Below are positions 45,777-55,100 of a DNA stretch of 64,000 nt, piece by piece. The DNA lies in NCBI GenBank assembly GCA_013396995.1, contig VWZP01009941.1, positions 1,970,294 to 2,034,293 of the forward strand. The letters are read 5' to 3'. Under the pieces are notes generated by a model that saw only the letters and a program-made list of their open reading frames with translations, made no database searches and was not told where the DNA came from. The DNA comes from Dicaeum eximium (lineage: Eukaryota > Chordata > Aves > Passeriformes > Dicaeidae). Made by a program: the position numbers and the translations under genes. Numbering within the stretch: position 1 is the stretch's first letter; each line of letters begins with the position of its first letter.

Positions 45777-46189
45777 TTAATGGTGATGAGCATGGGATGC
45801 CCAGAGAACAAAAACTGATGTAAAGAAAGGACAGGGCTTGGGCAGTGGGGCACATGGTTATACCAAGAGAGTGAAATGCGTAGCTGTACACTGTGAGAGA
45901 CACTGTTCCATGTGTGTGTGCAACATATGGGAAGTCAAGACTTACTCTGGATACCCAGCTATGTGTGGGAACTTAGTAATGTTTTTCTGTGTCCAATGTG
46001 TAATCATTGTCATACTCTTGTTGTTGCGTGGTGTATTGTAAACATAGCTCAAGTACATTTCAGATTACGTTCAGAACTCTTAGTCCTTTGCATTTGTGGT
46101 GTCTCTGGGTGGTACCACTGGAATAGAGTTATTGCCCTCACTTTATTTGTTGTCATCATCACACTCCTTATGTGAGTACATTGGTAAAG
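45777..46189 (+). other. Provirus leader region
   Basis: Sequence between the 5' LTR and the first gag-like stretch. Holds the candidate primer-binding site and short frames interrupted by stops. No specific viral domain could be assigned. Confidence 0.45.
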
Positions 46190-46570
46190 ATATTTCATAA
46201 AAAGGAGCCTCAGGCCACGGCTCCACCAGTGGAGCAACCAGGGTGGACACCAGAACTGTGGAGCACATTGTGGGACAAGCTAGAAACTTGTACAAGTATT
46301 GACCCCAACCATGGGAGGCTAAAGATCCCATGGGAGTGTTGAAATATTGGGGAAAGTTTGTGCAAACTCCTCAAAAATGCTCTAAAGAGCAGCTTTTTCA
46401 TGCTGGATGCATGGCTGAATGTCTGCTATTTGCATACAAAGTTGCAGTTGAAAGGAATACAGAGCTTGAAAAACAATCATAAAAGACAAGGACATAGAAC
46501 AGCTGAGGGCCAATAGAATGTTGCAAAGGCAAGCGTTTGAAGCTGCTGCTGCTGCACTGCAATTTGAGAT
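46190..46570 (+). pseudogene. Possible gag remnant of the provirus
   Basis: One frame reads EPQATAPPVEQPGWTPELWS and continues to a TGA near 46350. It resumes as a helical, charged stretch (VERNTELEKQS and similar) with further stops. The proline-rich then coiled composition and the position just after the leader fit a decayed retroviral gag amino terminus. No zinc-knuckle (CX2CX4HX4C) was found. Assignment rests on position and composition only. Confidence 0.4.
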
Positions 46571-49116
46571 CTCAGTAAGCTAGGCCTGTAAGTAAGGTTA
46601 AGTTTTAAATTATAAGTTAGTTTAAATGCTGTTAAGCATGATTCCTCTGTTAAATGGTTACAGTTAAGGTATAACTTAAGTTATAAGTTAAGTTAGTCAT
46701 AAGTGTTGTTCCTTTGTTAAATGTTTAAGTTTAAAGTATAAGTTAAAGTACTGTTGAGTGATATTAAGCTTTTAAGCCATATTTGTTATTATCCGTGCTT
46801 CGTTGTCCTCTTGTCACACACACACATATACATAGTTCCTAGTTCAGTTCTCTTTTGATTTGGCTTTTATTTGGCTTTCTTATTGCTTGTTTTAACTTGG
46901 GATGCCTGAACTGTTCTGTAAGTAGTAGAGTGAATCTTGTCACCAAACTTTGTCATGCTGTCACTTAATATTAAATCTAGTTTTTGCTGATACCCTTGCT
47001 GATGATTCTTTAAGCAATCTCTAACTCTTGTTCATAACCTTGGATGCTGGAGATTGAAAGAAATTCTTGGTGATAAGGCCAAATTCCTTTTAAAGACAAT
47101 GCATTTAAAAGTAATGCATAGGATACCAATTTGCTAGCCATGGCCAGCAAAGGGATGTAGTATTAAATACCCCACAGAAAATACTTCAGCAGGGTCTGAG
47201 TGTCTGTGGTATACCTTGTGCGATTATATACAGTGAATGAAGGAGGAAGGAATGAAAGTGACAATTTTTACTGGGGACACTGACATTCTGATGGGAAATC
47301 CCCGTTTGTTGCCGTGAGAAATAAACTGATCCCCCACAGCATATAAAATGTGATAATGACCCTTTTGATTAGTGAAACGGGAAATCTTCTGGATGAGATA
47401 ATTGAAAAAATACAGTAGCTAGGTAACGTTGGGGTGTGGAACCCCTGGGGAAGTGCTGGGAATAGAAAAAAACCTACCAATTGGACTTTTGACACCACAC
47501 GTTGGCCACAGGCCAGGATTAAGATTCCAGGAAGAGATGCAGAAATCCAAGCAACTATTCATGATTTGTTACAAGCATTTTTTATATTTTGCTTTCAACC
47601 CTGTGTTAGTAGCAAGTGGATTTGTAGTGTTAAATTCTGTAAACACACAACACAAGAGCAGCCTTACAAGTTGCTATTTTTTATGTGTTTCTCCTGTCAA
47701 AGTGGATTGTGTAACTTGTGTTTCAGTCTTTTAGAGTGGAGGTTTCATTATATGAATCTTAAAGTATGTGCTGCAAGTTCTGATGTATGACAGAAAAGAA
47801 TGTGAGTTTTTTTGCAATAGTGTTGGAGGACTATGCTGAGCAGAACCTACGGAGCGCAGGTGGGTCCGTGCTATCTTTTGGGAAGGGTTGGTAGTGAGCT
47901 AGCCACAGAGCTGCCCTCGTGCTTTGATGTGGACAGAGCTAGCTGATTTCCTTCACAGGAAAACTGGAGAGCAAGGTAGCTAGATGACCTCTACCTGGGA
48001 GATTGTCAAGAAGCTAAGCACAATGTGAATATGTCCACTGAAGTCCTGGTGTGATGTAGGTCATCTGCTGAAAGATATGATGTCATACTGGGATATTGTG
48101 GGATACAGAGCCAAATACACAGCTCCTACAGCAGTTTTCTGGAGTTGTTAGTGCTTCTAATGTAAATCACCAAGTTTCATCTGGTCTGAAAATTATGACT
48201 TTTCCTCTTTTCATTGCCTTCCTCATAAGCCTATCCACAAGGAAAATAAGGCTTAGAGCAGCACAAGAAACTTAAAAAACATTTTCCATAGCTTGATCTA
48301 ACATTTTAATAATATTACTTTACTTATAATCATAATTTTAAGTAATTTTCATACTTTTTCTATTTTTCTGATTTGTAATATTATACTGAACTGCCTTCAC
48401 TATTGATTTAAAACAAAACTCGGTTCATATTTCTCACCATTGTTGAATAAAACGATTGTTCTGGAAGTTATCTTTCCTCTCCTTCACAGTGTATGCCAAT
48501 GTTGAAACAACACTCCCTATTGTCCCTACTGACTGTACTTTGGTTATCATTGTGGGATGGTTTTGGCGCATATAGACTGGATGCCTTTGGATAAAACTAA
48601 AATCCTCCTGATTAAAAGCCTCTTCGTGTAGAGGAAGGATGAGAAAAGCAGAGACATTTTCAGATGTATATAGTTTATTTTTTAAATTGATTTTACCTTT
48701 GTTTCAGAGGAGTTATTCTATAGTTCTACTGTTCTAAACAGGAAAATTAACATCCATTCACTTTAGGCATCAGGAACACCACTCCTTCTACTCATATACT
48801 CCCCAGTGGAATTATTGGGTCAGTTTTCTTTTGGATTATGCCCTACCTATCCATTCAAGGTCCTGTGCAGTTTTACTTTTCAGGTGCAAAGGTATAGTAT
48901 CAACCCCCCTGGAACCTGGTTCTGTGGCTGCTGAGGTGATAGCAGCAGAAGCAAAGCAGGTTACTATCACCATTCCAGGGGAACAGCACTGGCACTGAGT
49001 ACCTGCTAAACACTTCTGTGTGTGGGGGTAACAGGTGGGAGTGGGAGAAGGGGTGAGGAGGTGACTTTTCTTCTGTTTATGTTTTAACAGGGTACCTCAG
49101 ACTCATACCGCCCCCC
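46571..49116 (+). other. Unassigned provirus interior
   Basis: About 2.5 kb between the gag-like and env remnants. It begins with a degenerate repeat of TAAGTTA/GTTAAA-type sequence (46585-46790). A short frame (47434-47560) contains IPGRDAEIQATIHDLLQ, which I could not assign. No reverse transcriptase box, integrase HHCC or DDE pattern was recognised. A C run (49111-49121) precedes the env remnant. Part of this stretch could be non-viral DNA from rearrangement. Confidence 0.45.
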
Positions 49117-50027
49117 CCCCCTTGGAGAAAACATCTGGGTGACTCTGGCTAGGGCAGCCAGACCTTATGATGCCTTAGCATGCTGTGGCTCGGAACCCAT
49201 TCATGATGTGTCTGACCCATGTCCCTCTCACCACCCACGAGCTGCAACATTTATGTAACAGCATCCCTGCACCTGTGGCCTGTCCAGCTACCAGATTCTG
49301 GCAGCAGCTGTTCCACCTCGGGAGATCCCCCGCAGATTTTAGGCACCTTGAATGCAGTTGTACCACCTTTAAATTTATTAGCACAAGAAATAGCCCTATA
49401 ACTTGATGGGTCAATTAAAGGTAGTCCATGTACCTTAAGAAAACTAACCCTCTTATCTCCAAATACAACTACTTCAGTATGGATCCAACAAAACCGAACT
49501 CACCACTGACATATTCAGAGCATACATGCTTTTACTCCTGACTATTATGATATGCTAAATTCTAGAACACTACCAAGGCAATCACTGCCTCTTTGTTGGC
49601 TCCCGGGGCTGCAAGTGCACAAGCCCTCATGAGCCTGGATAGAGTTAGTTGTTGGTTAGCAAAGTTTAGCAATACTACCAGCACAGCTATATCTAATTTG
49701 TTACTTGATGTAGACAGCATTAAACATGCTACACTACAAAGTTGAGCAGGAATTGATTTTTAGCATTTAACACATAAGCATGGGTGTGAAGATTTTGGTA
49801 AGTTATGTTGTATAAACTTAAGTGACTATTCTAACTCTGTCCATGCACAACTGCAGGAATTACAGACACTTACTCAACAACTTGTAGAAGACACCAGATG
49901 GAATCCATTTGCTGGAGGGACATGGGGTTGGAATTGGTTGAAAAGGGGATTAGTATTACTTTGTGCCTTAAGTATTGGGTTTCTATGTATTATTTGTTGT
50001 ATTTCTAGTTTAGTATCATTGAACTGA
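49117..50027 (+). pseudogene. env remnant (surface and transmembrane subunits)
   Basis: Plus-strand frames starting with GENIWVTLARAARP (surface-subunit-like) continue, through stops and frame changes, to a transmembrane-subunit region. That region shows a heptad segment (LLLDVDSIKHATLQ), the Cys-X6-Cys-Cys motif (CEDFGKLCC), a tryptophan-rich membrane-proximal stretch (NPFAGGTWGWNWLKRG) and a hydrophobic anchor (LLCALSIGFLCIICC) ending at TGA 50025-50027. The CX6CC motif is typical of gamma- and alpha-type retroviral Env. In-frame stops lie between the heptad and the Cys motif, so no functional protein is possible. Confidence 0.8.
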
Positions 50028-50109
50028 TCTTTAATAGATAGCTCGTTGCACTGTACTGTTGTTTGTATGGTGGAATATCGACATGTTCCAACTGCGGATC
50101 ACGTGGCCG

Positions 50110-50677
50110 TGTGATCCGCAGGGACCAAAGTCCTGTCTAAGGCCCTGCCATATTTGGTCCACTTCTGGGTATGTCGACCAGGAAATGAAGAAAAGGCAAT
50201 AAAGAAATCCTTATTGTTTAATTGGTGGGAATTTGACCCTTAAGAGAAACAATGTGATGGGAGCTTAATCTGTGAAAGAAGAGCAATATACAATGGAGCT
50301 GTTGTCAGCACAGAGGTGGGATCATAAGCCATTGTGGCCTCATCTCACACTCTGGCCAAGTGTGAGATGATGTTGTAACAGGAAAAAATTCCACTCCAAG
50401 AGGGGGAGGTATGAGGTGTGGTTCTGGAGTGGAGGGGCTGAAGAGGATAAGATGCACACCATTTCGATCCAGGGGACTCCCTGAAGGTGCAGAGCCTGCC
50501 TGCCCCTCCCACCTGAGCACCATGCTCCAGCTCCTTCTCCTGCTCAGCGGCTTTCCAAAAAATCCAGGGGTCGGTATGTATTATTTCATACTGTATCCAA
50601 TAAAAACAAATGTGCTTTGCAATCACAGTTAGGTTTCAGGTTGTTTTGTGCATGGGCATCCTCCAGAACCTGTCCCA
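50110..50677 (+). repeat. 3' LTR of the provirus
   Basis: 568 bp, from TGTGATCCGCAGG to CCTGTCCCA, followed by ATCAT. Contains AATAAA at 50599-50604. Its first bases form half of a perfect 11-bp inverted repeat with the sequence just upstream (50092-50102 and 50111-50121). There is no clear polypurine tract directly upstream. Confidence 0.88.
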
Positions 50678-50682
50678 ATCAT
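50678..50682 (+). repeat. Provirus target-site duplication, right copy
   Basis: ATCAT immediately after the 3' LTR; pairs with 45204-45208. Confidence 0.75.
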
Positions 50683-51567
50683 CTCCAGCAGCTGGAGATG
50701 ACAACATGCAGAATTCAAGGGCTGCTGAACTTGCAGAAGAAATCTTGACAAAAGAGCTTTTTGCCCTACCAAACATCATTGATTTCAGAACAGTTGACAC
50801 CATCATTATTGGTGAATAGGGAAGTATAATATTTAGTTGCTTTCATAGAAAAAGACCATAGCATCATAAGAATAATACTATCTACAACTGCTACTTCTCA
50901 ATGCATCAGCAATGAAACAAGTATGGGTCTGAGCAGCTATAAATGGCTTAGGTGTCCTCATTACTTAGGATCTTTCTTTCTTATCAGATCTGATACTTAA
51001 AATAGAATGCAACCTGTTATTAATTTCAATATAATAATTTTGTGAGTCTGAATTTACAATAAAAAATCTAAATGCCATTCTTCATTTTTGTGTTGGTCTA
51101 TACAAGTAGTTGGTCTGGTAAAGTAAAAGGTTAGCAAAGCCTGACCATACAATTATCACAAGTACCTGCAGTTCAAGCATAAGAAGAAACTGTGGCAATT
51201 CCAGCACTCACAGTTAGGAAGTAGAAGAAATGGTTAAAGTTGAAAGAAATACCCAAGAGTCACAGACAGTACAGTACTGACATTTAAAAAATTCATTTGA
51301 ATAGAATCTTTAAGTAATCCAGAAGGATGCCATTATTTACTCTAGTGATAAATGCAGTGCCTTACATCTATCAACAGTAGAAATAGCTTTGCTTTTTCCA
51401 AAGCAGGATACCAAAATTATGTTGCTGACAGACTTTTTTTATACACACACATTTCTCGTTTTCAATTTCGGTCAAAAAATGCACAATTATTAATATATTA
51501 ATATCTTGCCAAGGGTCTTACTACTTTTCTGTTGTTCAGAAGGTTTTAGTGCCAGCTTTATTCTCTA
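50683..51567. other. Intergenic; short open segment at the proviral insertion site
   Basis: The first 137 bp (to TAG at 50817-50819) are open and encode a helical-looking stretch (SRAAELAEEILTKELFALP). They run in frame with the 31 bp left of the provirus when a single ATCAT is counted. I do not recognise the product. The rest is AT-rich and featureless. Confidence 0.35.
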
Positions 51568-51750
51568 TCACAGAATGACTGAGGTGGAAAGGCACCTCTG
51601 GAGATCTCCTATTCCCCTGCAGTCATGCTGCAGGGTTATCTGCAGCAGACCACTCAGATCTGTGACTGGTTGTGTTTTGACTGTCATCAAGGAGAGAGAC
51701 TCCACAACTTCTCTTGGCAACTCGTGCCAGTGCTTAAAAACATAATAAGA
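51568..51750 (-). mobile_element. CR1 LINE 3'-end fragment
   Basis: TCACAGAATGACTGAGGTGG, then AAGGCACCTCTGGAGATC and GAGAGACTCCACAACTTCTC, is the reverse complement of a CR1 3' terminus. About 350 bp upstream of MEP1B exon 1. Non-coding. Confidence 0.8.
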
Positions 51751-52003
51751 AAAAAATTTTTTTTTCTTCAATTTAGATGGAATTTCTTGTCTATCAGTGT
51801 ATCTTTCCCCTACATTTCCTTTTTCTTATTTCTATTTTATCCTGTATTTCAATTTCTCTCCAACACTTTTTCTCACAGCAGTTCTTAAAAATAATTAAAG
51901 TGTTTCTGTTAGTTACTGTAATACAGTAATGAACAACTTGACAATGATATGCTTCCTTGACGAGAAAAAGGTAGGTGAGGTAAGTGAGGTAATCGTTGTT
52001 GAG

Positions 52004-52044
52004 AGGACAAAGGTTTTGACTTATGATATTTACTGTCTTAAATA
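52004..52044 (+). promoter_or_regulatory. MEP1B: Candidate MEP1B core promoter
   Basis: A direct-repeat-1-like AGGACA-A-AGGTTT (52004-52016) resembles an HNF4-type site, and a TATA-like TTAAATA (52038-52044) lies 53 bp before the start codon. There is no CpG island, as expected for a tissue-restricted gut and kidney gene. Motif-level inference only. Confidence 0.35.
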
Positions 52045-52096
52045 CCAAGTTGGTGTAAAATTCTGTCCACACAACTTGGACAACTTGGAGAGCAAC

Positions 52097-52165
52097 ATGG
52101 GCTTGTTTTCTGTGCCTGGGCTTCTAACTTGTCTTCTTCTACAGGTGGTCTGGAGTCGGAGTCTG
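52097..52165 (+). CDS. MEP1B: MEP1B exon 1 (signal peptide)
   Basis: ATG followed by GLFSVPGLLTCLLLQVVWS, a typical hydrophobic signal sequence, ending at AGTCTG/GTAAGA in phase 0. Joining to exon 2 gives SRSLPAPETIEIDVDGG, which parallels the mammalian pre-pro junction. An upstream in-frame ATG at 51929 lies before the TATA-like box and is less likely. Confidence 0.8.
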
Positions 52166-55100
52166 GTAAGAAAACAAAGCATATATATTCTTTATATGAC
52201 TGAGTAAATAATGCAGCTTAAGATGAACTTGAGACAAAAAGACTTAATTCTTATTTTTCAGAACCAGTATAATTCTGTTGTTGTCTTAATGGGAGAGATA
52301 AATAATTTCTGTTTCCTGTTTCCTTAGGGTCTCTGTGTTGCTATTTTTCATAGATCTGGCTATACATGGAAAGAGTTTATCTTGTGTTCCCCATCTAAGC
52401 AAAATGTCCATTAGTATTCAAAGTTACTAGAACAGCAAGTCTGGGGTTAAAATCAAGAATTGAAGAATTGAAATTGTCTGAATGTTTTGATTTTTTTTTT
52501 TTTTNNNNNNNNNNNNNNNNNNNNNNNNNNNTTTTTTTTTTTTTTTTTTTGCTACAACACAATATAGTTGATATTGAAATTTATGCCTTTTTAGCCAGTG
52601 GATATACTTGGAAATGACTGCTCCCTGTTCCTCCAATCCAGCTGAAATATTTCAGGTCAAAAAGTAATAGCTGAGGTTTTGATATTACTTGTCTTTATTA
52701 GTGAAATGTAGCATTTTGCTCATGTTGGGAGGCTTTGTTTTAGAGGTCAGCAACTTCTGGTAATGCACAATATAATTAGTTCTGAGAACAAAAAGCAAAA
52801 GCTTCCAAAAAGTTTGTTTCAGCTGTTCATATTTACAGGGTAATCTACAGAGTCAGGTTATTCCTTTTTATGACACTACCTAAGTGCAATAACATTATCC
52901 TAGTAATGCAACTTAATTATCTGTGGCAACCTCACCTTCTTCCTCTCCACTGATCCATGCTCATACAGCTCCCTAAGTTAATCACTCAGCCCCACATTCC
53001 TAACTTTCCCATAGTCCTCCTCTATTCCCCATCACCCCAGTCACATCCTTCCCTACTATTCCATCTACCTGTGCCTCTGCCCAAGTCTTTTGGAAACTCA
53101 AGCCTCAGTCTTGCTTAGATTCCACTGCAGGCTTTGTTAAAGCCTATAGTAGGTGATACAGGGTGTTACTAACATCCAGAAGTTATCTGACATCAAATTG
53201 GTTCCTAAAAACTAGGTCTTGCATGAGAGAGGGGCTTCTGACAACCAGGGCTAATTATTTAATTTCCATGTGTTCTATGGCCAGGAAGAGCTAATTTCAA
53301 ATTTCTGGATATCAATACTAAAATAATATAGTCTGGAGAAACCACTGGTAAGTTAGGTGTCTCATCCAAACTAAATTAGTATATTCCATCTGAATAAATG
53401 TGCAGGCTAGATGAGGTGGATCATCTTATGGTGATGCCAGGGCATCATGGTGGTGCCATAGATATTCTTGGCACATAAGAATTATCCATATGTTTCTTGA
53501 TTGATTATTGAGTGAGTCCCTTTCCCTGATTTTTACATGATTGCAATAGGTGAGATGTTTCCCACCTGTCCAAGACGCACTTGAATTTTCTGTCAGTTAA
53601 ATGTGCTCTCACAAGCCATGGTTTAACCAACCATTACAGTGTCTTAATTCATATGTTGTCCATATCCAAAATTAGGGACTGATATTAAAAATTATCAGGA
53701 ATTTGTGTGTGTGTAGATTAGATTAAATTAGATTCCTCTTTGGTACACCTCAGCTAACACAACCTTCCTCTGTATGAGACTATGAACTGTGTATTTGTTG
53801 TGTGTTTACAATGCTTTCACAGCCTAGAAATGTACAATATATTTTGTCAGGCTGGTACTGAGAGCAAAGTCACCGCCATGTGAACGAGTGATACTTGTAT
53901 GCAGAGATGCTCCTTTTGAAACAGGGTATTTTGCTGTTGAGAGTCACAGGACTAAGGACCTAGTTTTGTTGGGAGCACAGTGGAAAGAAGTGATAGAAGG
54001 AATTCCTTCAGTATAAAACATTCAGTGGCAGTTTTCAGACCCTGAGGACCAGCCTGGATTTCACTGAGTTACTGCATTTGATATTGTTCAGTCATGGGAC
54101 TCACGCTTTGATTTGGGCACCAAAAGTACCACTGTACTTAGCTCCTGATCTCAGTTTGTGAGCTTTTGCTGCTGCTGGCAGAACTTTTCCAGGAGTTACC
54201 CAATTTGTGCCTTTAGGACAGTTATACTTTCTGATTAGTAGATATGGGTACATTGTAGTTTATAGTTATTGGAACTGCAGAAAATTTTTACTCACCATTA
54301 ATGGTTATAAGAGGATTCACCATATATGGGTGTGATTCTTCTCCTCCATCAATAAATTTTAACGTAAAATGCAATAATGTGATTTTATTTTTTTAATATT
54401 GCAAACTTTACTTGTCATTTTTTTCTTCACAGAAATTTGTGTGAGTGGGAGTTTAAAAGCAAATGAAGCCTTTAAAATGTGTGTTGCACACTTTGCCCAT
54501 GTACTTGCAACTTGTTTGTTGCTGCACCTTCATGTACACCATGTACAAGCTGCACCTTCATTTCAAAACTCAAATATGTAAATAATGTTTTATGCACAGT
54601 GATAATGAATCGTCTTATGCAGTGGTAACAAAGTGTAATGGTATGATATATGTGCAATGAAACTTCAACATGTAGGAGGAGTCTATTGACATTTCAGATG
54701 TATGGATGGTTTGTCTGAACAGGATATCTGCAGTTATTAAGCTGTATGTGTATATGATTGTAGGGCTTTTTTTTTCAAGTCCCCATCCTTATTTCTCATG
54801 TATCAATGTAAACCAGAATGACACCAGTTAATTTTGGAATGTAAGATCAATATCAATCCTTCAGCATTTGCTTGTGCCCAACTCTGAAACCAGTTTTTCA
54901 ATGGAGTCAGTCACTTTCCCTCAATGATACTGGGTTTTTAAGAGTCATCACACTTAAAACCTGACAAATTTAAAAACTTCCAAAAATGCAAAGTGCTGAA
55001 GCAGGGCTGTTTCAGGAGAAATTTGGTCAGGAAACAGATTCTGCTCAGTGTTTTCTGTAGCTGACCCTTCAAGGTCAAAATCCTGAGTATTGACTGGGCA

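Larger units (their letters stand above)
45209..50677 (+). mobile_element. Endogenous retrovirus, internally deleted provirus with two LTRs
   Basis: Two direct 568-bp LTRs (45209-45776 and 50110-50677) bracket 4.33 kb of interior. The element is flanked by ATCAT at 45204-45208 and 50678-50682, a 5-bp target duplication. The LTRs begin TGTG and end ACA/CCA and each carries AATAAA near its 3' end. The interior has a possible gag amino-terminal remnant (about 46190-46570) and an env remnant with the CX6CC transmembrane-subunit motif (49117-50027). I recognise no reverse transcriptase, RNase H or integrase sequence, so gag-pol appears largely lost or too decayed to see. Env and gag carry stops and frame changes, so it is a fossil. 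It lies in the sense orientation upstream of MEP1B. Confidence 0.9.

Noticed and set aside
46841..46860. Considered a CA microsatellite and promoter in the provirus
   Set aside because: The CACACA run is only a few units long near 46817-46828 and no start-site motif accompanies it.
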